This document shows, piece after piece, positions 45,302 to 54,358 of a stretch of DNA of 64,000 nt. Within the stretch, counting starts at the first letter, position 1. Each line of letters starts with the position of its first letter. The DNA is taken from assembly GCA_024743435.1 (NCBI GenBank), contig JANSWO010000004.1, positions 248,001 through 312,000 on the forward strand, in the 5' to 3' direction. The notes below the pieces were generated by a model. That model made no database searches. It was not told the DNA's origin and worked only from the letters and a program-made list of their open reading frames with translations. Source of the stretch: Pseudomonadaceae bacterium. Its GTDB lineage: Bacteria; Pseudomonadota; Gammaproteobacteria; Pseudomonadales; Azotimanducaceae. The position numbers and the translations under genes were made by a program.

Positions 45302-45647
45302 CCATTAACCAGATTGGCCGCACCTCTACACAGCCGTACGTTGCGGTAGGAATTTTCGCAGCTATGGCCGTTGCCTCGTCGAGGTCCTGGGCCTCGATGA
45401 GAAAGAAACCACCGAGCTGCTCCTTGGTTTCGGTGAAGGGTCCGTCGGTCAGCGCAACCTTACCGTCGCGTACTCGCACGGTGGTTGCGGTGTCACTCGG
45501 CTGCAGGCGTTCGCCGCCGAGAATCTGCCCGGACTCGGCGAGGTGTTGGCTGAAACTGCCGTACCCCGCCATGATCTCGCTCTGTTCGGCCTCGCTCATC
45601 GAGTCCCAATGGGCTTCGCTTTCGTGAATCAACAATGCGTACTGCAT
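45294..45647 (-). CDS. DGPF domain (YCII-related) protein
   Basis: 117 residues from the ATG at 45647, with GAGAGAG upstream; the open frame to 46067 crosses psd and is rejected. The name-giving motif is in ALTDGPFTETKEQLGGFFLIEA, here read in two parts, with EVRPIWL at the end. DGPF proteins have a YCII-like dimeric ferredoxin-type fold and no proven activity; they are regularly encoded beside ECF42 sigma factors. Its stop overlaps the sigma gene start, so translation is probably coupled. Confidence 0.85.
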   Translation of the reverse strand: MQYALLIHESEAHWDSMSEAEQSEIMAGYGSFSQHLAESGQILGGERLQPSDTATTVRVRDGKVALTDGPFTETKEQLGGFFLIEAQDLDEATAIAAKIPTATYGCVEVRPIWLMGD

Positions 45648-45729
45648 AACGGCTCTCTCATTTGGTGTGTTAGCTGTCTCCGCGGTGACGAAGTTCAGAC
45701 GCGCCAGTTCGCCCGGTGCGTGATTGAAT

Positions 45730-45756
45730 AACGAATGGGCGGGTGTGTTTTCGACA
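45730..45756 (-). promoter_or_regulatory. Candidate ECF42-type promoter before the DGPF gene
   Basis: On the minus strand TGTCGA (45756-45751) is followed after 17 bases by CGTT (45733-45730). As I recall, ECF42 promoters have TGTCGA at -35 and CGAC or CGTC at -10, so the -35 box matches fully and the -10 box differs in one base. The start of the DGPF gene is about 80 bases downstream. It would make the operon autoregulated. Confidence 0.4.
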
Positions 45757-45873
45757 GTCGCCCGAAGAAAAGAAGAAAACAAACCAGTAAGAGGCCGCGG
45801 CGAACAGTTCTGCGCCGAATGCCAGTTCCGTTGTCCAACCGAGTGGCGAAGCACGCACCGCGCACCGCCCAGC

Positions 45874-46701
45874 CTAGTCAGCGATCGTTCCGATTGTCTC
45901 GCCCATCCGCACGGACTCGCCCGCGGTGGCATCGAAACCGCCGGCTCCCTCCGGCAGCAGCACAATCGCCGTTGAGCCCAATAAAAATCGCCCGAGCTCA
46001 TCGCCACGTTCAAACCTAACGTCATGTGCGCTTTCGACCTGCTCGCGATACGGCGACGTGGGCGCATCGAAGACGGCCTCGATGCTCGCGACGATCATCG
46101 CACCGACGAGTACAACCACAAACGGACCAAAGTCGGCTTCAAACTCACACACGAGGCGTTCGTTGCGGGCAAACAATGCCTCAACGTTGCCGGCGGTGGT
46201 GGCGTTTACCGAATACAACTCTCCGGGCAGCGCGCGGCTGCGAACCAGCCTGCCAGCCAGCGGTGTGTGTACCCGGTGATAGTTGCTGGGCGCGAGATAG
46301 ATGGTGGCGAAGCTACCGCCGTCGAAGACGCCTGTGAGTGAGCCGCCGCCGATTAGCGCATCCGCGCTGTAGTGAATGCCTTTGGCTTGTAGCACTCGAC
46401 CGGCCTCGATGGGACCCGCCTCGCTTACTGTGCCGTCAGCTGGACAGGCGATGCTGTTGGGCTCGCTGGGCATTGGCCGTGCGCCAGCTTTGAGGCCGCG
46501 AGTAAAGAAGTCGTTGAACGAACGATAATCTTCGCGGCGCGTGCGTTCTGCTTCAGCAAGATCGACGTTGTACGCACGCATGAAACCGCGGATGAGTAGC
46601 TGGGCGAGCCAGCGCCGCTCGCTAGCCGCGATCGATCCGCCAAAGCGTGAGAGCGCGTGTTGCGGCAGCGCTCGCTGCAAGGCAATGAAAGGCTTCGACA
46701 T
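45874..46701 (-). CDS. psd: Phosphatidylserine decarboxylase proenzyme
   Basis: 275 residues from the ATG at 46701 (MSKPFIALQRALP); the open frame to 46752 runs into the rhodanese gene. It converts phosphatidylserine to phosphatidylethanolamine at the inner membrane. The self-cleavage site LGST is in GRFLLGSTAIVLLP, where Ser becomes the pyruvoyl group. LAPSNYHRVHTPLAG carries the catalytic His. It follows the rhodanese gene by 5 bases, as in Pseudomonas. Confidence 0.95.
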   Translation of the reverse strand: MSKPFIALQRALPQHALSRFGGSIAASERRWLAQLLIRGFMRAYNVDLAEAERTRREDYRSFNDFFTRGLKAGARPMPSEPNSIACPADGTVSEAGPIEAGRVLQAKGIHYSADALIGGGSLTGVFDGGSFATIYLAPSNYHRVHTPLAGRLVRSRALPGELYSVNATTAGNVEALFARNERLVCEFEADFGPFVVVLVGAMIVASIEAVFDAPTSPYREQVESAHDVRFERGDELGRFLLGSTAIVLLPEGAGGFDATAGESVRMGETIGTIAD

Positions 46702-46706
46702 GTGCG

Positions 46707-47519
46707 CTATTGCTCGATCGGCGTGTCGTCGCGGTTGCCCCACTCGGACCACGAGCCATGGTAGGCCCTGATTCGCGGAAACCCGAGCAGGCGACCGACC
46801 AGGTAGGACAGTCCCGAGCGGTGGTGGGTTTGGCAGTGTGTGATGATCTCTTTGTCAGCCGTTATGCCGTGACGACCCAATAGCTCGCCCAAGTTGCTCA
46901 CCAGGCGCATGTCTCGGGTTGGATCTTTCAGCGATTCCCAGTCCAGGTGCACGGCGCCTGGGATGTGGCCGGAGCGGGCGGCCGCGGGCCGAGCGCCTGT
47001 GTACTCCTCAAAGGAGCGCACGTCCCAGATCACCAGCCCTTCTTCGCCCAGCCGGGCCATAATTTCGTCGTACTTGGCCAGCGGGGTGTAGTCGAGATCG
47101 AGCTGAGGTGGCCTGTCCAGGGGTGCGGGCTCGACGGGCTCCGCGCTGAACGGCTCTCCCGCGGCATGCCAGGCGTGCATGCCGCCATCGAGGTAGCTCC
47201 AGCGGTGATGACCAATGATGTCCAGCGTCCAGATGAATCGTCCGGCCCAGCCGCCGCCCTCGTCGTCTACCACGAGGTAGTGCTTAGCCCTCGTATGACC
47301 AAGCCTCTGAAACAGCTGCTGCAGTCGGGTTAGTGGCGGCAGTTTTCCCGTGGCGGGGGGTTCTCCGCTGACGAGTTCTGCTGGCGTGACCAGCACCGCC
47401 CCCGGCAGATGCGCCTGCGCGTAAGCAGCCTCACTCGTCACCTGAATGAGGGTAACGTCAGCGCTGTCGCCGGCCAGCAGCGCTTTCGCGGCGCTGACGT
47501 CGAGGAGCTTATCGGTCAT
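46707..47519 (-). CDS. rhdA: Thiosulfate sulfurtransferase (tandem rhodanese, RhdA type)
   Basis: 270 residues of two rhodanese folds. The first (about 1-130) lacks the active Cys. The second has the loop CQTHHRSG, the same as in RhdA of Azotobacter and Pseudomonas, with the sulfur-accepting Cys. DVRSFEEYTG is the usual rhodanese element. It transfers sulfane sulfur to cyanide or other thiophilic acceptors. The gene is read with psd and divergent from orn. Confidence 0.9.
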   Translation of the reverse strand: MTDKLLDVSAAKALLAGDSADVTLIQVTSEAAYAQAHLPGAVLVTPAELVSGEPPATGKLPPLTRLQQLFQRLGHTRAKHYLVVDDEGGGWAGRFIWTLDIIGHHRWSYLDGGMHAWHAAGEPFSAEPVEPAPLDRPPQLDLDYTPLAKYDEIMARLGEEGLVIWDVRSFEEYTGARPAAARSGHIPGAVHLDWESLKDPTRDMRLVSNLGELLGRHGITADKEIITHCQTHHRSGLSYLVGRLLGFPRIRAYHGSWSEWGNRDDTPIEQ

Positions 47520-47625
47520 GGCCAGGATCCTGAATCACGGGCTTGCATGATACCGCCGAATCGCGCCGGGTCTTTGCCATAATCAGCGCTCTAGCACTGA
47601 TCGCCGCATGAACAGGGAGTTGCCC

Positions 47626-48174
47626 GTGAGTCAGGATGTACTGGTCTGGATTGATCTGGAAATGACGGGCCTGGTGCCGGAGACGGATCACATCATCGAG
47701 ATCGCGACCATTGTCACCGATGCCAATCTCGAGACGATTGCGGAGGGCCCGGAGCTGGCGATTCACGTGAGCGACGAAGTGCTTGCCGGCATGGACGAGT
47801 GGAACACCACTCATCATGGCGCGTCTGGCCTAACGGAACGCGTGCGCGCATCGAAAGTATCGTGCGCTGAAGCCGAGGCGCGCACGCTGGCCTTTATCGC
47901 CGAGTATGTGGAGGCGGGCCGCGCTCCGCTCTGTGGCAACTCGGTCTGGCAGGATCGCCGTTTCCTCAGTCGTTACATGCCGGCGCTCAACGACTTTCTG
48001 CACTATCGGCTTATTGACGTGAGCACAGTCAAAGAACTGGCCCGGCGCTGGAATCCGGCGGTGGCTGGCGGCGTGGTCAAACGCAACGAACACACGGCCC
48101 TGTCCGACATTCGGGAGTCGATCGAAGAGCTGCGCCACTATCGTGAGCACTTTCTGATCAGTCAGCCGGAATAG
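47626..48174 (+). CDS. orn: Oligoribonuclease
   Basis: 182 residues from the GTG at 47626, which has AGGGAG 7 bases upstream, rather than the ATG at 47608 with no site. DEDDh exonuclease: D and E in [10 protein letters not shown] in [12 protein letters not shown], and H and D in [13 protein letters not shown]. It degrades 2-5-mer RNA, including pGpG from c-di-GMP breakdown, which fits a genome with FimX-type c-di-GMP signalling. Its 3' end overlaps queG by 17 bp. Confidence 0.95.
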   Translation: MSQDVLVWIDLEMTGLVPETDHIIEIATIVTDANLETIAEGPELAIHVSDEVLAGMDEWNTTHHGASGLTERVRASKVSCAEAEARTLAFIAEYVEAGRAPLCGNSVWQDRRFLSRYMPALNDFLHYRLIDVSTVKELARRWNPAVAGGVVKRNEHTALSDIRESIEELRHYREHFLISQPE

Positions 48175-49237
48175 TCTGTTGCGCGAGCGCCCAGTGAATG
48201 TGCTCGGCGACCAACTCGCATGCCCCGGCCAGCGACGATTGCAGCGCGGCCACCACCGCTTCGCTTTTCGGTGAGTTACCCAGCGCGATGGCGAGGTTTC
48301 GGCGCCACTGGCGATAGTTGATGCGCCGGATTGCACTGCCCTCGGTGTTCTTCAGGAATGCCTGTTCATCCCATCCCCACAGCTCAAGCAGGTCGGGCTT
48401 ATCCAGCCCGTTACGCGGAGCGAAGTCCGCTTCACGGCTGGGCTGTGCGTATCGATTCCATGGGCAGAAGAGCTGGCAATCATCACAACCGAAGATTCGA
48501 TTGCCGATGGCAACCCGAAACTCCTCAGGGATAGAGCCTTTGTTTTCGATGGTCAGATAAGAGATACAGCGCCGGGCATCGAGTTGCTGCGGGCCGACAA
48601 ATGCCTGGGTCGGACACACCGTGATGCAGGCAGAACACTTTCCGCAGCCCGGCTGCGGGCTGGGCGGATCCACAGGCAGCTCGAGATCCGTATAGATCTC
48701 GCCGAGGAAAAAGAAGGAGCCGGCGTCTGCATTCAACAGCAATGTGTTTTTACCGATCCAGCCTAGACCGGCTCGTTCGGCCAGGCCTTTTTCCAGGACC
48801 GGGGCAGAGTCTGTGAACGCACGCGCGACGCCGGCGCCAGCTTCTTCCTTCAGGCGCGTCGCAAGCTTTGCCAGCCTGCGCCGCAGAACCTTGTGATAAT
48901 CCCGGCCAAGACTGTAGCGGGCGACATAACCCAATTCCGGCTGGCTAAGCAGCCGAACCGGTTGCGGATCATCAGCGCTTAAGTAGTTCATCCGGGCGCT
49001 GATGACTCGCACGGTGCCCGGCTCGAGTGCTGCCGGTTGCACGCGCAGGTCTCTATGCCGCTCGAGGTAACCGAGGTCTCCGTCGGGGCCACCATGCAGG
49101 TCGGCTGCAAGCCAGGTATCGAACCACGGGCCGTGTTGGCCCACGGTCGCTTCGGTGATGCGCAGGTCGTCGAAGCCAGCGTCTGCACCCCACTTGCGAA
49201 TTTCCTGCGCCAACTTGGCCAACTCTGCTGACGGCAA
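48158..49237 (-). CDS. queG: Epoxyqueuosine reductase
   Basis: 359 residues, a cobalamin- and iron-sulfur-dependent enzyme for the last step of queuosine in tRNA. Two ferredoxin-type clusters are seen, [16 protein letters not shown] and [13 protein letters not shown]. The N-terminal part has KDYHK-type residues ([14 protein letters not shown]) for B12 binding. The C-terminal HEAT-like part is short. The start is read as TTG at 49237 and could be a few codons later. It overlaps the 5' open frame of the divergent nnr gene. Confidence 0.9.
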   Translation of the reverse strand: MPSAELAKLAQEIRKWGADAGFDDLRITEATVGQHGPWFDTWLAADLHGGPDGDLGYLERHRDLRVQPAALEPGTVRVISARMNYLSADDPQPVRLLSQPELGYVARYSLGRDYHKVLRRRLAKLATRLKEEAGAGVARAFTDSAPVLEKGLAERAGLGWIGKNTLLLNADAGSFFFLGEIYTDLELPVDPPSPQPGCGKCSACITVCPTQAFVGPQQLDARRCISYLTIENKGSIPEEFRVAIGNRIFGCDDCQLFCPWNRYAQPSREADFAPRNGLDKPDLLELWGWDEQAFLKNTEGSAIRRINYRQWRRNLAIALGNSPKSEAVVAALQSSLAGACELVAEHIHWALAQQTIPAD

Positions 49238-49277
49238 CTTATACTCCGGCGGTCAATCGGTATGTCACGGGGCCAGT

Positions 49278-50780
49278 GTGTCGTTAAACGGCGTCAACAG
49301 AGTGTACACAAGCGCGGAAAGTCGGCTGCTCGATCAGCGGGCGTCGGCCACCTTGGGAATACCGACCTATGAATTGATGCGGCGGGCCGGGCGGGCGGCG
49401 TTCGACGCTCTCAGCGAGCGCTGGCCCGAGGCGAGTGCATTGCTGGTTTGCTGCGGTAAAGGCAACAACGCAGGGGACGGCTATGTGGTTGCTCAACTGG
49501 CTAAACAAGCCGGTTTTGCCGTCCGTGTATGGCAGCTTGGTCGCGCGGATACTATGCAAGGTGATGCCCTGCGTGCCCAGGAGGCGGCCCTCGCAGCGAA
49601 CGTTCCAGTGATCGCAGGTGATGATCCTGATCTGGTGAACTGGCAGTGCGATGTGATTGTCGATGCCCTGCTCGGAACGGGCTTGGCGGGTGAGCTTCGA
49701 GACGCATACCGGGCAGCGGTGGACGCCATGAATGCTGCCAGCGCGCCGAAATTTGCGCTCGACCTGCCAACTGGTGTTCTGGCCGATAGCGGCGGCATCG
49801 CCGGTGCTGCGGTCACTGCGGCGGTAACGATTGCGTTTCTGGGCGTCAAACGTGGCTGCGTAACCGGGCCTGGGGTCGCGTCAGTGGGCGAGCTGCTAAT
49901 CGACGACCTGGGTTATGTCGATACCGACGAAGAGCTCGGAGTGGCGTATCAGCGCTTCACGCAGAATCGATTGCCCAGGCGAGCCAAGCGCGATTACAAG
50001 GGTGATGCCGGTCATGTTCTCATCGTGGGTGGCGATACCAGCATGGCAGGCGCAGCCACGCTCGCCAGTGAGTCGGCCCTCCGCTGCGGGGCGGGTTTGG
50101 TGACCGCGCTTACTCGCGCAGAACATCGCATGGGCCTGCAGGTGCGACGTCCGGAAGTCATGGTCACCGATGATCCCGCTCACGGCCTTGCTCGCGCCGA
50201 TGTCGTTGCCCTGGGGCCCGGTCTCGGTCGGCGTGCCTGGGGTCGTCAGCTGTTTGAGTATGTGCTCGCGGCTGATCTGCCCAGTGTCATCGATGCCGAT
50301 GGCCTCTATTGGCTGGCTGATCTTGCTAGCCGTTACGGAGCGCCGAGTCACAGCGCGCCGTGGCTCCTTACTCCCCATGTTGGCGAAGCTGCGCGGCTGC
50401 TGGCAACCGCGGCTGCGGATATCGAGGCGGACCGGTTTGGAGCAGCCCACGAGCTGGCGCAGCGCTTCAACGCGCAGGTGGTGATTAAAGGCCCTGGGTC
50501 GGTTATGGCTGGGCCCGATGGACAGTTGTCGGTGTGTGCACATGGCAATCCCGGCATGGCGAGTGGCGGCATGGGTGATGTTCTCTGTGGCGTCGCAGCG
50601 GCTATGTTGGGAAGCGCATCAGGTGATGCCTTTGACCAGCTAGTGACAGCGGTAACACTGCACAGCGCCGCAGCGGATTCAGCCAGTACACGTACCGGCG
50701 AACTCGGCCTTCTCGCCAGTGATGTGGTGGACGAGCTTGCTCTGCTTACCCGCCGGCCAGCGACTGAGAGTGCGCTGTGA
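49278..50780 (+). CDS. nnr: Bifunctional NAD(P)H-hydrate epimerase/dehydratase
   Basis: 500 residues from the GTG at 49278. The N-terminal YjeF_N domain (about 1-210) has CCGKGNNAGDGYVVA, and the C-terminal ADP-dependent dehydratase domain (about 225-500) has GDTSMAGAATLAS, GPGLGR, DADGLYWL, TPHVGEAARLL and NPGMASGGMGDVLCG. It repairs damaged NAD(P)HX. The frame is open to 49155 inside queG, so this start is favoured. tsaE starts in the overlapping GTGA at its end. Confidence 0.94.
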   Translation: MSLNGVNRVYTSAESRLLDQRASATLGIPTYELMRRAGRAAFDALSERWPEASALLVCCGKGNNAGDGYVVAQLAKQAGFAVRVWQLGRADTMQGDALRAQEAALAANVPVIAGDDPDLVNWQCDVIVDALLGTGLAGELRDAYRAAVDAMNAASAPKFALDLPTGVLADSGGIAGAAVTAAVTIAFLGVKRGCVTGPGVASVGELLIDDLGYVDTDEELGVAYQRFTQNRLPRRAKRDYKGDAGHVLIVGGDTSMAGAATLASESALRCGAGLVTALTRAEHRMGLQVRRPEVMVTDDPAHGLARADVVALGPGLGRRAWGRQLFEYVLAADLPSVIDADGLYWLADLASRYGAPSHSAPWLLTPHVGEAARLLATAAADIEADRFGAAHELAQRFNAQVVIKGPGSVMAGPDGQLSVCAHGNPGMASGGMGDVLCGVAAAMLGSASGDAFDQLVTAVTLHSAAADSASTRTGELGLLASDVVDELALLTRRPATESAL

Positions 50781-51196
50781 GCAAGCAGTTTCTTGCGGAT
50801 GAGGCTGCTACAGAGGCAGCGGGAGCTGCGCTGATCGCTCGCCTTGCCCCATCGAGCATCGTTTATTTGAGCGGTGACCTGGGAGCCGGCAAAACGACGT
50901 TTGTGCGCGGAATGCTGCGCAGCCTCGGCTATTCAGGAGCGGTTAAGAGCCCGACGTACACGCTGCTTGAACCCTATGAGATCGATGGCCGTGAGATATA
51001 TCATTTCGATCTCTACCGGATTAACGATCCCGAAGAGCTGTTGTTGATTGGCATCGATGAGTTGATGACATCGCCAGCGCTCAAGCTGATCGAATGGCCA
51101 GAGCAGGGCGGCGAAATCATCGCGCCGGCAGATGTCACGGTATCGCTTGCTGTCGAAGGAACGGGCCGCACACTGAATGTTTGTCAAAGCTCATAA
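50777..51196 (+). CDS. tsaE: tRNA t6A synthesis ATPase TsaE
   Basis: 139 residues. P-loop protein (GDLGAGKTTFVRG) of the TsaBDE complex that makes N6-threonylcarbamoyladenosine at tRNA position 37. SPTYTLLEPYE and HFDLYRINDPEELLLIGIDE are the conserved elements around its switch, and LIEWPEQG ends the family core. It starts at the GTGA overlap with nnr and overlaps amiB by 20 bp. Confidence 0.95.
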   Translation: MSKQFLADEAATEAAGAALIARLAPSSIVYLSGDLGAGKTTFVRGMLRSLGYSGAVKSPTYTLLEPYEIDGREIYHFDLYRINDPEELLLIGIDELMTSPALKLIEWPEQGGEIIAPADVTVSLAVEGTGRTLNVCQSS

Positions 51197-52499
51197 CCCG
51201 CTCTTGCTCGCTGTGCTGTGTGCAGCCGTGCTGTTGCTGGCTGCGTCCGTCAGCGCAGATGGCCTGCGCGGAATCCGCTCGCACCAGGCGCCGGACTACA
51301 CACGGTTAGTCCTCGACACCCAGGCGCCCGTTCGCTACGAGCTGTTTACGCTCGACAACCCCAGCCGAGTCGTTGTTGATCTGTTTGATGTAACGGCGGT
51401 TCGCGGGTTTGACACCGATGTCCTGTCGAGTAACCGGGATGTTAAAAACATACGCGGTCATGCGCGCGGTAATGGCTATCGCGTGGTTCTCGATATGAAC
51501 AGGACGCTCACTCCGAAACACTTTACGTTGGCGCCGGTCGCCCCCTACGGTCACCGGCTGGTCGTGGATCTGGTGGACGCAACGGCCAAACCGGCCAGGC
51601 CGCCCCAGGCGCCAAAACAGAATCGCGATGTGCTTGTTGCTATCGACGCCGGCCATGGCGGTGAAGACCCTGGTGCCATCGGCCAAGGCAAGGTGTATGA
51701 AAAGCAGGTTGTGCTGAGTATCGCCCGGGAGATTGAGCGTCTTATCGATGCGGCTCCCGGATTTGATGCGTTCCTGGTGCGTACGGGCGACTACTACATT
51801 GCGTTGCCGGATCGAACGCGCATCGCGCGGGAACAGCGAGCTGATCTGTTTGTCTCGATCCATGCGGATGCGTTCAAGTCATCCGAGGTGACCGGCGCTT
51901 CGGTCTACACCCTGTCCAATTCCGGCGCGACGAGCGAACAGGCTCGCTGGCTTGCTGATCGGGAGAACGCATCGGATCTTATCGGCGGTGTCGGTTCGGT
52001 CAGCCTGGATGACAAAGACCCGCTGCTCGCCAAGGTGTTGTGGGAGCTGTCGATGGATGCATCGCAAGCGTCGAGTCTGGCGGCGGCGGAATCGGTCGCT
52101 GACGAGCTGTCCAAAGTGACCAAGCTGCACAAACGCCGTATAGAGCAGGCAGGCTTTGTAGTGCTCAAGTCTCCCGATATGCCGTCCATTCTGGTCGAGA
52201 CCGGATACCTGTCAAACCCCAGCGAAGCCAGGCGGCTGAGCCAACGGGAACATCAACGCAAGGTCGCCAAGGCGATCAGCGCCGGCATCCAGGCATACCT
52301 TAAGGCCGAGCCGCCAACAGGCACCTTGTTAGCCAATCGCTCGTCCTCAGAACCGCGGCGTTACCGCATTGAGCCTGGCGATACGCTGTCGGAGATAGCG
52401 ATGCGCTATGGCGTCAGCACCCGGGCACTGCGCTCGGCGAATTCGCTGGCGAATGATCGTCTGCGTATCGGCCAAGTGCTCGTGATACCCACTAGCTGA
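51177..52499 (+). CDS. amiB: N-acetylmuramoyl-L-alanine amidase, AMIN-Amidase_3-LysM
   Basis: 440 residues. Signal peptide (PLLLAVLCAAVLLLAASVSA), AMIN domain (about 30-130, DYTRLVLDTQAPVRYELF), a linker, a zinc amidase 3 domain with IDAGHGGEDPGA, ER and H residues (FVSIHADAF) and a C-terminal LysM (YRIEPGDTLSEIAMRYG). It splits septal peptidoglycan in the periplasm. The 5' end overlaps tsaE and the stop overlaps mutL as TGATG. Confidence 0.95.
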   Translation: MFVKAHNPLLLAVLCAAVLLLAASVSADGLRGIRSHQAPDYTRLVLDTQAPVRYELFTLDNPSRVVVDLFDVTAVRGFDTDVLSSNRDVKNIRGHARGNGYRVVLDMNRTLTPKHFTLAPVAPYGHRLVVDLVDATAKPARPPQAPKQNRDVLVAIDAGHGGEDPGAIGQGKVYEKQVVLSIAREIERLIDAAPGFDAFLVRTGDYYIALPDRTRIAREQRADLFVSIHADAFKSSEVTGASVYTLSNSGATSEQARWLADRENASDLIGGVGSVSLDDKDPLLAKVLWELSMDASQASSLAAAESVADELSKVTKLHKRRIEQAGFVVLKSPDMPSILVETGYLSNPSEARRLSQREHQRKVAKAISAGIQAYLKAEPPTGTLLANRSSSEPRRYRIEPGDTLSEIAMRYGVSTRALRSANSLANDRLRIGQVLVIPTS

Positions 52500-54358
52500 T
52501 GACCAGGAACGCACACAGGATTGCTCGGCTCGACGGTTTCGTTGCGGATCAGATTGCGGCGGGTGAGGTTGTTGAGCGGCCTGCATCCATAGTCAAAGAA
52601 CTGATCGAAAACGCGATAGATGCCGGCGCAAGCAGCATCCGCATTGATATCGAAGGCGGTGGCATCAAGCGGATCAGTGTTCGTGATGATGGCGATGGCA
52701 TCCATCGCGACGACCTGCCGCTCGCGATATCCCGGCATGCGACCAGCAAGATTCGCAGCTCCGCCGACCTGGCGGGTATCGCCAGCCTCGGCTTCCGGGG
52801 CGAAGCGCTGGCGAGCGCAGCCTCTGTCTCCATGCTCACCATCACGTCTCGCGAGGCCAGTAGCGATGACGCCTGGCAAATCAGCATCGCCGGCGAGCGT
52901 GGCGGCGAGGTTGTGCCGGCGGCGCATCCGTTCGGCACGACGGTTGAAGTGAAAGATCTGTTCTTCAATACGCCGGCGCGGCGGAAGTTTCTGAAGACGG
53001 AGCGAACAGAACAGAACCATATCGAAACGACGGTGCGGCGGCTTGCACTGGCCAATTTCTCGATTGCCTTCGAGCTCAACATCGCTGGTCGTGCTGGTAT
53101 GCGGCTGCCGAGTGGCGATCCACTGCGACGGCTGGCTAGCGTGCTTGGGCGAGAGTTCCCCAATCGCAGTCTGGCCATAGACGAGGCGCTCCCCGACGGG
53201 CTGCGCCTGCACGGCTGGGTCGCCGAACCAACGCTCACTCGCAGCAATGCCGATCAACAGTACTTCTTTGTCAACGGGCGTCACGTACGCGACAAGATTG
53301 TCGCCCACGCGGTACGCCAGGCGTATCGCGACGTCACTTTCCACGGTCGGCATGTGGTTTTTGCGCTGTATCTGGAGCTCGATCCGGAGCAGGTCGATGT
53401 CAATGTGCACCCGACCAAGCACGAAGTACGCTTTCGTGAAGCCCGAACGGTTCACGACTTCATTTTCTCGCGTCTGCACCGGGCGCTGCGCGAGCTGCGA
53501 CCCGGTGATGTAGAGGCGGCGCCCATCGTAGGCGCGCCACCGGGAAGCGTCGGTGCGGGTGCGAACCAGATTTCCCATCAGACAGGACTGGCGCTGAATT
53601 CGCCGCGCCGCGATTCTGACTGGGGGCAGAGCGCGGGCTTTGCCGGCGCGCCGCTCGCGGGTGAGGCAGTTATCTCCTCGCCAGCGGCCGAGTTTGCCCG
53701 TCGTGGCGAACTGGCTGCCGGATCATTGTCAGACCAGCAACAACCTGTCGACGAGCAGGCTATCCCGCCACTTGGCTACGCCCTCGCTCAGCTTCATGGC
53801 ATCTACATCCTTGCGGAGAATGCCGACGGCATGGTGGTTGTCGATGCGCATGCGGCGCACGAACGGGTTACCTATGAAAAGCTGAAGGCTGCTGGGGCGG
53901 CTGATGGCATGGCGCGCCAACGCCTGCTGGTTCCGCAGGAGGTCCTGTTGTCGCAAGCCGATGCGGATATGGCCGAGCGCTTTGCACCCGCGCTGGAAGC
54001 ACTAGGCCTGCTGGTCGAGCGACGCAGGCCGGAGTCGGTGATGGTGCGCGAGGTGCCGGTTTGGCTGGCGGGAGGCGACGCGGCTGCGCTGCTGCGTGAT
54101 GTGCTGTCAGACCTAGCCGGCTATGACGATGACAGCACGGGCATCGAAGCGGTTGCTGCGCATCGCGATGAGTTGTTGTCGACCATGGCTTGCCACGGAT
54201 CGGTTCGAGCGGGCCGACGCTTGAGTGTGGCGGAGATGAACGCCCTGCTGCGTGAGATGGAAGTGACGGAGAATGCCGGCCAATGTAATCACGGCCGGCC
54301 AACGTATCGCGTCCAGACGCTGGCGCAGCTCGACCAGATATTCATGCGCGGTCGCTGA
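52499..54358 (+). CDS. mutL: DNA mismatch repair protein MutL
   Basis: 619 residues. GHKL ATPase: AAGEVVERPASIVKELIENA, DDGDGIHRDDL, ATSKI, GFRGEALAS; then the NVHPTKHEVRF end of the N-terminal half. The C-terminal dimerisation domain (from about residue 420) has VDAHAAHERVTYEKL and CHGSVRAGRRL. It lacks the DQHAxxE-x4E metal motif, so it is not expected to be an endonuclease, in keeping with MutH-type or Dam-free gammaproteobacteria. The ATG overlaps the amiB stop. Confidence 0.96.
   Translation: MTRNAHRIARLDGFVADQIAAGEVVERPASIVKELIENAIDAGASSIRIDIEGGGIKRISVRDDGDGIHRDDLPLAISRHATSKIRSSADLAGIASLGFRGEALASAASVSMLTITSREASSDDAWQISIAGERGGEVVPAAHPFGTTVEVKDLFFNTPARRKFLKTERTEQNHIETTVRRLALANFSIAFELNIAGRAGMRLPSGDPLRRLASVLGREFPNRSLAIDEALPDGLRLHGWVAEPTLTRSNADQQYFFVNGRHVRDKIVAHAVRQAYRDVTFHGRHVVFALYLELDPEQVDVNVHPTKHEVRFREARTVHDFIFSRLHRALRELRPGDVEAAPIVGAPPGSVGAGANQISHQTGLALNSPRRDSDWGQSAGFAGAPLAGEAVISSPAAEFARRGELAAGSLSDQQQPVDEQAIPPLGYALAQLHGIYILAENADGMVVVDAHAAHERVTYEKLKAAGAADGMARQRLLVPQEVLLSQADADMAERFAPALEALGLLVERRRPESVMVREVPVWLAGGDAAALLRDVLSDLAGYDDDSTGIEAVAAHRDELLSTMACHGSVRAGRRLSVAEMNALLREMEVTENAGQCNHGRPTYRVQTLAQLDQIFMRGR

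Noticed and set aside
52406-53578. Minus-strand open frame of 390 codons
   Set aside because: Antisense to mutL, whose motifs are intact across the same span.
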